A stretch of 38,062 nt of DNA from Sulfitobacter sp. GTDB taxonomy: Bacteria; Pseudomonadota; Alphaproteobacteria; Rhodobacterales; Rhodobacteraceae. Within the stretch, counting starts at the first letter, position 1, and the number at the start of each line of letters is the position of its first letter. Of the stretch, positions 1-8,913 are shown one piece after another. The notes under the pieces were generated by a model that was not told the DNA's origin, did not search any database, and saw nothing but the letters and a program-made list of their open reading frames with translations. Location of the stretch: NCBI GenBank assembly GCA_024637305.1, contig JAGXFI010000169.1, forward strand, positions 1-38,062, in the 5' to 3' direction. The translations under genes and the position numbers were made by a program.

Positions 1-117
1 GCGTTTCGCGTCGACAAATACTGGCCCCCAGTCAATCGGGTGGACAATGTGCATGGCGACCGCAACCTGATCTGCACCTGCCCGCCGATGGAGGATTACG
101 CCGAAGCGGCAGAGTAA
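1..117 (+). CDS. gcvP: Glycine dehydrogenase (decarboxylating), C-terminal fragment
   Basis: Frame 1 reads [38 protein letters not shown], matching the characteristic GcvP C-terminus; 5' end is outside the window. Confidence 0.9.
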   Translation, partial: AFRVDKYWPPVNRVDNVHGDRNLICTCPPMEDYAEAAE

Positions 118-279
118 ATTCAGCGGCGGCGGGGATTGCTCGGCCGCACCACGATCCTCGCAAGAACCTCTATGCGATGGAGTTTCGACGTCATTTTGGC
201 AGGTGCCGCAAGCAGATGACCCGCACAAGGGACCACGTTTCGAAGATCTGGCGTGTTGATCCTCTTCGTAGGGGCAGGT

Positions 280-2796
280 TCATTCGCGGGCACGCAGCAC
301 CTGCGCGGGGCGGGCACCCAGAGCGCGGTAGGTGAACCCCAACCCGGCCAGAACCGTGGCGAGGACACCGCCGGCGATGATCGCCAAGGCAGAGGGCCAG
401 ATCACGGTGAAGTCCGTTTCCATCACATAATGACTGACGGCCCAGCCGCCGATCACGCCGGCCAGCAAGGCGACGGCCCCGGCGCACAAACCAAGCAGCA
501 TCGCGCGCAGGATGAAACTTACCGCTATCGCCTGGCGAGATGCTCCCATCGTTTTGAGCAAGGCCGCTTCGTAGGTGCGCGCATCCGCGCCTGCGGCCGC
601 CGCCCCGATCAGGACCAGAAACCCCGTCAGTAGCGTGGCGGCAGCACCATAGGACGTGGCCGCCGCAAGCCCTGCCAGCACGCCTGCGACACGGTCGATC
701 GCGTCCCGGACGCGGATCGCGGTGATGTTGGGATAAGCGCTTGCCAGATCGCGAAGGATCGCGGCTTCGGCGTGTTCCTCGGCATACACGGTTGAGATGA
801 ATGTATGCGGCGCGCCTTGCAGCGCACCGGGGTTCATCGTCAGGATGAACCCGATCCCAGCGGTGGAAAAATCCACTTCCTGAAAGCTTGTGATGGTCCC
901 GGTGATGTCGCGGCCCAGCACGTTGACGGTCAGCGTATCGCCAAGTGCAAGACCCATCTCGGCGGCCTCTTCGGCGGCAAAGCTGATCTGGGGTGGGCCG
1001 TCATAATTTGGCGGCCACCATGCGCCCGCCGTGATGATAGCGTCCGGATCAGCGTTCGCAGCATAGGTCACGCCACGATCGCCGCGCAAAACCCAGTGGT
1101 CGCCTGCGGCATCGCGGGCTGGCCTGCCGTTGATCTGGGTAATGACGCCGCGCAGCATCGGTGCGCTGTCGACTTTCTTGACGGCAGGGTCGTCCGACAG
1201 CCGTTGCGTATACCCCGCCATCTGATCCTTCTGAATGTCGACAAAGAAATACGACGGTGCCACGTCCGGCAGGTTGCCGTTGATCGCCTGTCGTAAGTTG
1301 CCGTCGATCTGACCGACAGCGGCCAGCACGGACAGGCCGAGGCCCAGCGACAGGACGACTGCGCCGGCACCTTCGCCAGTGCCGCTGATTGCCGCCAACG
1401 CCCAGCGCAGGCGGGGTCGCCCGCGCGCACGTGTCTTGCCCCAGCGGGCGGCAAGCCGGATCAGAACCGATGTGCATACCAGCAGCAACAGCGCGCCCGC
1501 GATGCCACCGAGCGTCCACAGTGTCAGGCTCCAGCTGCCGTTGAACGACCCGGCGAGACCAACGAGAATTGCAATCGCGACGCCGGTCGCCACGATATAG
1601 CGCGCCGCAGGCCAGCGCGCAGCCCCGTCCCATGCATCACGAAACAGGGTTGCCGCCCGCACCTGTTCGGTTCGGGCGAGGGGCCAGAGGGTGAAGATGA
1701 AGGCAGTCAGCAAACCATAAGCCGCAGCCTCGACCAGTGGACCGGCGTAAATAGTAAAGGTTGCCGGTATCGGCAATCGCGCTTCGATCAGGGGGGCCAG
1801 CAAAAGCGGGCTCAGCGCGCCCAGAACGACGCCGATGCCGACGCCAAGCAGGGATAACGCCCCGATCTGTAAGAAATAGGTAAGAAATATGAGGCGGCGA
1901 TCCGCACCGAGGGCGCGCAGGGTGGCGATAACTTCGGTCTTGCGCGCAAGATAGCTGCGCACGGCGGCGGATACACCGACACCACCCACCGCAAGGCCCG
2001 ATAGTCCTACAAGGATCAGGAAAGCTCCCAACCTGTCGACAAAGAGCGCGACACCCGGCGCGCCGTTGCGCGCGTCGCGCCAGCGGATCCCACTATCGCG
2101 GAAATGCGTTTCGGCCTCGGCCTTCAGCTGGTCCAGTGCGGCACCCTGGGGCAGATCCATCCGGTATTTGGTGTTGAACAGCGTCCCCGGAGCTAACAGG
2201 CCGGATGCGCCCAGACTGTCGATCCGCACCAATGTGCGCGGCCCGAGCGCGAAACCGCTCGCGGCTGAATCAGGCTCTCGCAGGATCCGCGCGCTTAACC
2301 GGAAGGCTTGCGTACCCAAGGTGAACCTGTCGCCGATCTCAAGGCCCAACCGGTCGATCAGCGCGGTCTCCATCGCGGCACCCGGAATTCCGTCGAGCGG
2401 TGCCAGCGCGGTTCCTAACTGGATATCAGGTTCCAGCAGGACGGAACCGATCAGCGGATAGGCGGAGTCCACCGCTTTTACCTGCGTCAGTGCGCGCGCG
2501 TCGCCGACCACGGCCATCGACCGGAATTCAGCAACTTCTGACGTCGCATCGGCCAGTTCGTCAATCCAGGCGCGTTCAGCGGGTGTGGCAAACCGGTAGG
2601 TCAGCTCAAGCTCCGCGTCCCCACCAAGCAGCGCAGCTCCTTCGCGCGCCAGCCCTGCTTCAATCGCTGCGCGGACGGACCCCACTGCGGCAATCGCCGC
2701 AACGCCCAGCGCCAGACACGCCAGAAACAGCCGGAACCCCCGCAGGCCGCCACGCAGTTCCCGCCGCGCGAACCGAAACGCCAGTGACAAGCTCAT
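280..2796 (-). CDS. ABC transporter permease, FtsX-like/YbbP family
   Basis: 838-aa ORF with multiple TM stretches and FtsX-like repeats; overlaps the adjacent ATPase by 4 nt. Confidence 0.88.
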   Translation of the reverse strand: MSLSLAFRFARRELRGGLRGFRLFLACLALGVAAIAAVGSVRAAIEAGLAREGAALLGGDAELELTYRFATPAERAWIDELADATSEVAEFRSMAVVGDARALTQVKAVDSAYPLIGSVLLEPDIQLGTALAPLDGIPGAAMETALIDRLGLEIGDRFTLGTQAFRLSARILREPDSAASGFALGPRTLVRIDSLGASGLLAPGTLFNTKYRMDLPQGAALDQLKAEAETHFRDSGIRWRDARNGAPGVALFVDRLGAFLILVGLSGLAVGGVGVSAAVRSYLARKTEVIATLRALGADRRLIFLTYFLQIGALSLLGVGIGVVLGALSPLLLAPLIEARLPIPATFTIYAGPLVEAAAYGLLTAFIFTLWPLARTEQVRAATLFRDAWDGAARWPAARYIVATGVAIAILVGLAGSFNGSWSLTLWTLGGIAGALLLLVCTSVLIRLAARWGKTRARGRPRLRWALAAISGTGEGAGAVVLSLGLGLSVLAAVGQIDGNLRQAINGNLPDVAPSYFFVDIQKDQMAGYTQRLSDDPAVKKVDSAPMLRGVITQINGRPARDAAGDHWVLRGDRGVTYAANADPDAIITAGAWWPPNYDGPPQISFAAEEAAEMGLALGDTLTVNVLGRDITGTITSFQEVDFSTAGIGFILTMNPGALQGAPHTFISTVYAEEHAEAAILRDLASAYPNITAIRVRDAIDRVAGVLAGLAAATSYGAAATLLTGFLVLIGAAAAGADARTYEAALLKTMGASRQAIAVSFILRAMLLGLCAGAVALLAGVIGGWAVSHYVMETDFTVIWPSALAIIAGGVLATVLAGLGFTYRALGARPAQVLRARE

Positions 2797-3461
2797 TCAA
2801 TGCGCCCGTCACGAAGCCGGATGACCCGGTCGCACCGTTCTGCCAGTCTCGCGGAATGCGTTACCAGCACCAGTGTTGCTCCATACCTGTCGCGCAGATC
2901 GAACAGCAGATCCATGATCGCCGCGCCGTTTTCGCTGTCGAGGTTCCCTGTCGGTTCATCTGCCAGCAGGATGGCGGGCCTTGGAGCCGTCGCGCGCGCC
3001 AGCGCCACACGCTGTTGCTCGCCGCCCGACAATTGCGCCGGATAATGCCCCGACCGCGCCGCCAGTCCCACTGCGGCCAATGCATCCGCCGCCTGATCAT
3101 ACGCATCCGCGATCCCGGCCAGTTCGAGCGGTGTTGCCACGTTCTCCAACGCTGTCATCGTCGGGATCAAATGAAACGACTGAAACACGATACCCATGCG
3201 CCCGCGCCGGAAAGCGGCCAGCGCATCCTCGTCCATTGCGGTCAGATCATGCCCCATCGCGACAACGCTGCCGCCTGTCGCCTGCTCCAACCCGCCCATC
3301 ACCATCAGCAGCGACGATTTGCCCGAACCTGAAGGACCGACCAGCCCCACAGTCTCGCCCGAGTGGATTTCCAATGACACGCCGCGCAAGATATCGACGA
3401 CCCCGGCATTGCCATTCAGGCTCAACGCTGCATCTTTGAGGGTAAATACGGGATCACTCAT
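2793..3461 (-). CDS. ABC transporter ATP-binding protein, YbbA-like
   Basis: Walker A GPSGSGKSS, signature LSGGEQQRVALARA, Walker B ILLADEPTGNLD; start chosen at MSDPVFTLKD. Confidence 0.9.
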   Translation of the reverse strand: MSDPVFTLKDAALSLNGNAGVVDILRGVSLEIHSGETVGLVGPSGSGKSSLLMVMGGLEQATGGSVVAMGHDLTAMDEDALAAFRRGRMGIVFQSFHLIPTMTALENVATPLELAGIADAYDQAADALAAVGLAARSGHYPAQLSGGEQQRVALARATAPRPAILLADEPTGNLDSENGAAIMDLLFDLRDRYGATLVLVTHSARLAERCDRVIRLRDGRIE

Positions 3462-3510
3462 GGGGCCGCCTTTGTGTGGATACCCCCTGCCATATGGAGG
3501 GCTAGGCGCA

Positions 3511-4152
3511 ATGCGCAAGGTAATCATCGGCATCTTCACAATTTTCCCTGCATTGGCGCAAGGCGAGACGGTTATTGCCGCGCTGGGCGACAGCCTGACC
3601 CAAGGTTACGGACTACCAGCCGAGGACGGCTTTGTTTCGCAGCTTGGCAACTGGCTCTCGTCGCAGGGGGTGGAGGTGCGCCTGATAAACGCAGGCGTAT
3701 CGGGCGATACGACGGCGGGCGGTCTTGCTCGGGTGGATTGGACCCTGACGCCCGAAGTTGACGCCATGATCGTCACGCTGGGGGGGAACGATCTCTTGCG
3801 GGGGCTGGACCCGCAGCAGGCCCGCGCAAACATCGACGGCATTCTTAACGCCGCGAAAGACGCCGACGTCGAGGTGCTGCTGGTCGGGATGCAGGCACCG
3901 GGTAACTTCGGTGCCGACTATAAAGCCCAATTCGACACGCTCTATCCTGACCTCGCTGAAAAATACGGCACGCTTTATCTGCCGAGTTTCTTCAGCGGCT
4001 TGATGGAGGAGGGTGTGTTGCCGGATCCGGCAGGCCTGCGGGCTTGGTTTCAGCCCGACGGCATCCATCCGAACGCGAAGGGCGTTGCGCGTATCGTCGA
4101 AGGCATCGGCCCCTCTGTGCTTGCCTTGATCGAGGAAGCGCAGAGCGATTGA
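3511..4152 (+). CDS. tesA: Arylesterase / TesA-like GDSL (SGNH) hydrolase
   Basis: MRKVIIGIFTIFPALAQGETVIAALGDSLTQGYGLPAEDGF; GDSL block, GGNDLLRG block and DGIHPN block. Confidence 0.88.
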   Translation: MRKVIIGIFTIFPALAQGETVIAALGDSLTQGYGLPAEDGFVSQLGNWLSSQGVEVRLINAGVSGDTTAGGLARVDWTLTPEVDAMIVTLGGNDLLRGLDPQQARANIDGILNAAKDADVEVLLVGMQAPGNFGADYKAQFDTLYPDLAEKYGTLYLPSFFSGLMEEGVLPDPAGLRAWFQPDGIHPNAKGVARIVEGIGPSVLALIEEAQSD

Positions 4153-4154
4153 AA

Positions 4155-4176
4155 CGGGGCAAAACCGATCGCCCCG
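4155..4176. terminator. Possible convergent terminator hairpin
   Basis: CGGGGC-aaaaccgatc-GCCCCG between convergent tesA and csp; on the minus strand followed by only TTTC. Confidence 0.35.
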
Positions 4177-4194
4177 CTTGAGTTCATGATCGCG

Positions 4195-4401
4195 TCAGGC
4201 CAGTGCGATATTCGTTGCGCTTTCGCGGCCGTCGCGGCCCGGTTCGATGTCGAAGGTGACCTTCTGATCATCTGCCAACCCTGTAAGGCCGGCACGCTCT
4301 ACCGCCGAGATGTGAACGAACACATCCTTGCCGCCCGAATCCGGCGCGATAAAGCCAAAACCTTTAGTTGTATTGAACCATTTTACGGTACCCGTAGCCA
4401 T
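4195..4401 (-). CDS. cspA: Cold-shock protein (CspA family)
   Basis: MATGTVKWFNTTKGFGFIAPDSGGKDVFVHISAVERAGL; canonical RNP1/RNP2 motifs. Confidence 0.95.
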   Translation of the reverse strand: MATGTVKWFNTTKGFGFIAPDSGGKDVFVHISAVERAGLTGLADDQKVTFDIEPGRDGRESATNIALA

Positions 4402-4547
4402 GAGCCCAGTCTCCTTTACTAATACTGCCCGCAGAATGCGGCAGCGCGGCTCGGTCTGTCCAGAATCGTACTGAGCCTTAAGGAGCAGTTCTCGTTCAGG
4501 TCTTCACTTGCCCTCAAAATTAATGCGGCCCATCTGCGAAAAATCAA
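4402..4547 (-). promoter_or_regulatory. Putative csp promoter and 5' leader
   Basis: On the minus strand: TTGATT (4547-4542), 16-nt spacer, CATTAA (4525-4520), then ~112-nt leader ending AAGGAGACTGGGCTC-ATG; sequence blocks shared with the leader at 23659-23774. Confidence 0.6.
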
Positions 4548-4853
4548 GTATTTTGCGCGTAAATGACGCGATGAGCGAAGCCTTGCCGGATAATTTCACA
4601 AGATTGAAACATTAACAGGCTCTTCAACCCCCGGATGAGGGCTAAACAAGCCAATAGACTCAGGAAAATGCCGTCTTTGACGCAATTCTCCGCCGTACCG
4701 GAGGGACTATCGGTAATCATGCTGATTCCCTTCATTGCCCAAGCTGTATCATCGAAACCGGAGGAAACCGTGAAAGGGGCATCTGATCGCAAGTCGCTGC
4801 CCCAAAACCGTCCAAAACGGCTTGAGCCATCAAAAGCCGCCATCTGCAATAAT

Positions 4854-4869
4854 TTTACCAGTTGATAAA
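4854..4869. promoter_or_regulatory. Putative RutR-like operator upstream of preT
   Basis: TTTACCA-GT-TGATAAA, one mismatch from the perfect palindrome TTTACCA-N2-TGGTAAA found at 8914-8929. Confidence 0.5.
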
Positions 4870-4923
4870 AAAATAGACCTGTGCCAGCGTTTCCCGACAA
4901 GCCGCATGGGAGCCGGAGGAAAG

Positions 4924-6246
4924 ATGTCTGACAAAATTTTCGAGGCCGGGATTGTCCCCGGTCGGTTGCCCACAGAGGCATATGGTACACAGTTCGCCGA
5001 CCTGCATGCGCCGCTCGACGCGCATGAGGCGCTGGTCGCGGCGGATCGTTGCTATTTTTGCTATGACGCGCCCTGCATTACGGCATGCCCTACGGATATC
5101 GACATTCCGTTGTTCATCCGCCAGATAGCGACCGGAACGCCGGATGCCGCGGCCAAGACGATCCTGACCCAGAATATTCTGGGTGGCATGTGCGCCCGTG
5201 TCTGTCCCACCGAGACCCTCTGCGAGGAGGCTTGCGTCCGTGAGGCGGCGGAGGGCAAGCCGGTGCTGATCGGCCAGTTGCAACGCTATGCCACCGACCA
5301 CCTTCAGGCACAGGGCAAACATCCTTTTACACGCGCTGCATCCACTGGCAAATCCGTGGGCGTGGTCGGTGCAGGGCCTGCGGGGCTTTCGGCCGCGCAC
5401 CGGCTGGCAATGCTGGGCCATGACGTCGTGATCTACGACGCCCGCGCCAAACCCGGCGGGCTCAATGAATACGGTATCGCCGCTTATAAAACCGTTGATG
5501 GCTTCGCCCAGGCCGAGGTTGACTGGCTGATGCAGATCGGCGGCATCGAATTTCGCCACAATACCGCCCTAGGGCGGGAAATCACGCTGGACGGACTGAA
5601 AGAACAGCATGACGCGGTGTTCCTCGGCATGGGGCTCGGCGGTGTCAATGCGCTGGGTGCGCCGGGGGATGACAAGCAAGGGGTCGCGCATGCGGTCGAT
5701 TTCATCGCTGAACTGCGCCAGTCCAGCGATCTGTCCAGCCTTCCCATTGGCCGCGACGTGGTCGTGATCGGCGGTGGCATGACAGCGGTAGATGCCGCCG
5801 TGCAGGCCAAGCTGCTGGGAGCCTTGAACGTCACGCTGGTCTACCGGAGGGGCCGTGACAGGATGAACGCCAGCGTCTTCGAGCAGGATCTGGCCGCCAG
5901 CAAGGGCGTGCGTATCGTGACCCACGCTGTGCCTCGGGAGGTCCACGGGAACGGTTCTGTCAGAGAGATAGAGTTCGAATATGTGGACGATCAGATGCAG
6001 CCCACCGGCGAGACATTGCGCCTGCCTGCGGATCAGGTGTTTCGCGCGATCGGACAGACCCTGACGGGCGATGGCCTGCCTGATCTGGACGGTCGCAAGA
6101 TCAAGGTGGATGCGATGGGCCGGACATCCGTCGAGCGGGTCTGGGCCGGCGGCGACTGCGCGGCGGGTGGCGAAGATCTGACCGTCACGGCGGTGGCAGA
6201 GGGACGCGATGCCGCGATGGACATGCACAAGGTCCTGTCGACATGA
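4924..6246 (+). CDS. preT: NAD-dependent dihydropyrimidine dehydrogenase, PreT-type subunit
   Basis: N-terminal Cys clusters (CYFCYDAPCITACPTDIDIP, CARVCPTETLCEEACV) and FAD/NAD dinucleotide-binding motifs (GVVGAGPAGLSAA, VVVIGGGMTAVDAA); adjacent to preA. Confidence 0.9.
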   Translation: MSDKIFEAGIVPGRLPTEAYGTQFADLHAPLDAHEALVAADRCYFCYDAPCITACPTDIDIPLFIRQIATGTPDAAAKTILTQNILGGMCARVCPTETLCEEACVREAAEGKPVLIGQLQRYATDHLQAQGKHPFTRAASTGKSVGVVGAGPAGLSAAHRLAMLGHDVVIYDARAKPGGLNEYGIAAYKTVDGFAQAEVDWLMQIGGIEFRHNTALGREITLDGLKEQHDAVFLGMGLGGVNALGAPGDDKQGVAHAVDFIAELRQSSDLSSLPIGRDVVVIGGGMTAVDAAVQAKLLGALNVTLVYRRGRDRMNASVFEQDLAASKGVRIVTHAVPREVHGNGSVREIEFEYVDDQMQPTGETLRLPADQVFRAIGQTLTGDGLPDLDGRKIKVDAMGRTSVERVWAGGDCAAGGEDLTVTAVAEGRDAAMDMHKVLST

Positions 6247-6310
6247 CGCCGAATGAAAGGGCGTCGTTGCTTGCTGATGGGCTAAGAATGACGCGCGGTG
6301 CCTTGTGCAG

Positions 6311-6343
6311 TTAGGGATAGGCAGGATGAATCCTGCCCTACGG
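6311..6343. repeat. Palindromic REP-like element between preT and preA
   Basis: TTAGGGATAGGCAGGATGAATCCTGCCCTACGG; core GGCAGGAT-GA-ATCCTGCC is a perfect inverted repeat. Confidence 0.5.
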
Positions 6344-6353
6344 GAGAAGAATA

Positions 6354-7652
6354 ATGGCTGATCTGACGAGCAATTTCATCGGGATCAAATCCCCAAACCC
6401 ATTCTGGCTCGCCAGTGCGCCGCCGACGGACAAGGAATACAATGTCCGCCGCGCTTTCGAGGCGGGTTGGGGCGGGGTCGTCTGGAAGACATTGGGTCTC
6501 GATCCGCATATCGTGAACGTCAACGGCCCGCGATACGGTGCGATTTACGGGGCGGACAGGCGGTTGCTTGGTCTCAATAATATCGAGCTGATTACCGACC
6601 GTCCGCTTCAGACCAATCTGGACGAGATCAAGGTGGTCAAACGCGATTATCCGGACCGCGCTATGATCGTTTCGCTGATGGTGCCTTGCGAGGAAGAACC
6701 GTGGAAGATGATCTTGCCTCTGGTCGAGGAGACCGGCGCGGACGGTGTCGAGCTGAATTTCGGCTGCCCGCACGGAATGTCGGAGCGTGGCATGGGGTCC
6801 GCCGTGGGGCAGGTGCCGGAATACATCGAAATGGTAACGCGCTGGGTCAAGGCCAACACGCGGATGCCCGTCATCGTGAAACTGACCCCCAACATCACCG
6901 ATGTCCGCAAACCGGCGGCGGCGGCGCTGTCAGGCGGAGCGGACGCTGTAAGTCTCATCAACACCATCAATTCGATCACGAGTGTTGATCTCGACCTCTT
7001 TGCGCCTGAGCCCACGATCGACGGCAAGGGCGCGCATGGCGGCTATTGCGGCCCTGCGGTCAAACCCATCGCGATGAACATGGTGGCCGAAATCGCGCGC
7101 GATGCAGATCTGCGCGGTTTGCCGATCAGCGGCATCGGCGGCATTACCACGTGGCGCGATGCAGCGGAGTTTCTGGCGCTGGGCGCTGGCAACGTGCAGG
7201 TGTGTACGGCGGCGATGACCTATGGTTTCAAGATCGTGCAGGAGATGATCTCAGGGCTGAGCGAGTATCTGGACGAAAAGGATATCACGCTGGACGATCT
7301 GGTCGGCCGTGCGGTGCCGAACGTAACGGACTGGAACCAGCTGAACCTAAACTATGTGGCCAAGGCGAAGATCGACCAAGACCTTTGCATTTCGTGCGGA
7401 CGGTGTTTCGCCGCTTGCGAAGACACATCGCATCAGGCGATTGCGATGTCCGAAGACCGCACCTTTACTGTCATCGACGAGGAATGTGTCGCGTGCAACC
7501 TGTGCGTCAACGTCTGCCCAGTCGAAGACTGCATCGACATGGTGCCGATGCAGGCGGGGGCGACGGATCCGCGAACGGGCAAGGTGGTCCAGCCGACCTA
7601 TGCGAACTGGACCACGCATCCGAATAACCCGAGCGCGAAGGCGGCAGAATAG
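6354..7652 (+). CDS. preA: NAD-dependent dihydropyrimidine dehydrogenase, PreA-type subunit
   Basis: DHOD-like barrel (ELNFGCPHGMSERGMG) plus C-terminal 2x[4Fe-4S] ferredoxin motifs (CISCGRCFAACED, CVACNLCVNVCPVEDC). Confidence 0.93.
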   Translation: MADLTSNFIGIKSPNPFWLASAPPTDKEYNVRRAFEAGWGGVVWKTLGLDPHIVNVNGPRYGAIYGADRRLLGLNNIELITDRPLQTNLDEIKVVKRDYPDRAMIVSLMVPCEEEPWKMILPLVEETGADGVELNFGCPHGMSERGMGSAVGQVPEYIEMVTRWVKANTRMPVIVKLTPNITDVRKPAAAALSGGADAVSLINTINSITSVDLDLFAPEPTIDGKGAHGGYCGPAVKPIAMNMVAEIARDADLRGLPISGIGGITTWRDAAEFLALGAGNVQVCTAAMTYGFKIVQEMISGLSEYLDEKDITLDDLVGRAVPNVTDWNQLNLNYVAKAKIDQDLCISCGRCFAACEDTSHQAIAMSEDRTFTVIDEECVACNLCVNVCPVEDCIDMVPMQAGATDPRTGKVVQPTYANWTTHPNNPSAKAAE

Positions 7653-7676
7653 GCGCGCAGGCGTCCTGTCCCTGCG

Positions 7677-8084
7677 TCAGCTGGCTTGCGCACCGGCCTT
7701 CTGTGACAGTTGCAGAAGGAACGGCGATGTCGGAAGCGGGTCCGGCATGGCGACAGCCGGAAGGTCGGGGCCAAGCGTGAGCGATTTGCTGGCGTCTGCC
7801 TGCGCGCGGTCTCTTGTTTGCGCGTTTACGATTGAATCGCCGGTCGGCTTTGCCGGCCGCTGCGGTTCGCGCTCCAGCGCCTTGGCAAGAAACGCCAGCG
7901 GCCCTTGCTTGCCTGCCCCGTAGCCGCCGCCGGAATTCCCGAAAGAAGTGGAACTTCCTGCGCCATTGCCTCCCGGGGCAGCTTGCGGGGCCGCGATGAT
8001 CTGTGTGTTCGCTGTCACTGCCGGAGCGCTGATTGAGGGCGGCGGCTGGGACGCAAACGGACTGCTTAGTAAAATCGAACTCAT
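7677..8084 (-). CDS. Hypothetical low-complexity Pro/Ala/Gly-rich protein
   Basis: MSSILLSSPFASQPPPSISAPAV...; intact ORF with no opposing conserved gene; start at MSSILL rather than the upstream Met. Confidence 0.6.
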   Translation of the reverse strand: MSSILLSSPFASQPPPSISAPAVTANTQIIAAPQAAPGGNGAGSSTSFGNSGGGYGAGKQGPLAFLAKALEREPQRPAKPTGDSIVNAQTRDRAQADASKSLTLGPDLPAVAMPDPLPTSPFLLQLSQKAGAQAS

Positions 8085-8147
8085 TGTTCTGCTCCGTCCT
8101 ATAAACAAAGAGGAGCCCACACCCACTTACAATTTGCGCCTTGAGTC

Positions 8148-8162
8148 TTAACGGTTCGTTAA
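8148..8162. promoter_or_regulatory. CtrA-like site TTAA-N7-TTAA
   Basis: TTAACGGTTCGTTAA, about 64 nt upstream of the 7677-8084 gene. Confidence 0.45.
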
Positions 8163-8187
8163 TCCGAGCAGATATTGGTAACTTTGG

Positions 8188-8811
8188 TTAACGCGCAGGG
8201 GCCAGAAACGCGCGAAACATCGCTGCCAGATGATTGGAGGCGCGGACATGCGGGTCTTCGCCTCGCGCAAGCAGGACTGCGACCTGCGACCCGAAATCGG
8301 CGTAGTGCTGGGTCGTCGCCCAGATCGAGAAGATAAGATGCTGCGGATCAACCGGTGCCAGTCGTCCCGCATCCACCCATGTCTGGATTACCGCGCATTT
8401 CTCATCGAAAAGCGGTTTCAGGCCGGTCTCAAGGTGCGGCCCTATGCGCGGTGCGCCTTGCAGGATTTCGCCGGCGAAGAGACGGCTTTCGCGCGGCAAA
8501 TCACGGGCCATGTCGAGTTTGCGCTGCACATAATCCAGCAGTTCCGCCACCGGATCACCAGCAGGATCGAGCGCCGCCAGCGGGTCGAGCCATGTTTCTA
8601 TCAACTGGTTGAGCAAGGTCACGTGAATGGCTTCCTTGCCGTCGAAATAATACAGGATGTTGGGTTTGGAGATGCCCGCCTGCTCGGCTATCTGGTCCAG
8701 CGTGGCACCACGGTAGCCATGCATGGAGAACACGTCCAGTGCCGCATCCAGGATCAGTCCACGGTTGCGCATCTGGATGCGGCTGGGCTTCTTGATGGGG
8801 GCTGGGGACAC
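8188..8811 (-). CDS. rutR: TetR-family transcriptional regulator, RutR-like
   Basis: N-terminal HTH (ILDAALDVFSMHGYRGATLDQIAEQAGISKPNILYYFDGKEAIH) and C-terminal domain; divergent from pyrimidine catabolism genes. Confidence 0.85.
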   Translation of the reverse strand: MSPAPIKKPSRIQMRNRGLILDAALDVFSMHGYRGATLDQIAEQAGISKPNILYYFDGKEAIHVTLLNQLIETWLDPLAALDPAGDPVAELLDYVQRKLDMARDLPRESRLFAGEILQGAPRIGPHLETGLKPLFDEKCAVIQTWVDAGRLAPVDPQHLIFSIWATTQHYADFGSQVAVLLARGEDPHVRASNHLAAMFRAFLAPAR

Positions 8812-8913
8812 GGGGTTTCTCCGGGAATGCTGTGAAAACAGGCAGGGGTGCAGTCGCTTGGATGTGTCCTAAAACCAGTTCTTGACAGTTACCAGCCTAA
8901 CCGCAATCGTAGC

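Noticed and set aside
2400-3332. 310-aa plus-strand ORF
   Set aside because: Antisense to the YbbA/YbbP genes, Arg/Pro/Gln-rich composition.
4544-4990. 148-aa minus-strand ORF as a possible transposase remnant
   Set aside because: No recognisable transposase motif, and it overlaps the supported preT start and N-terminus.
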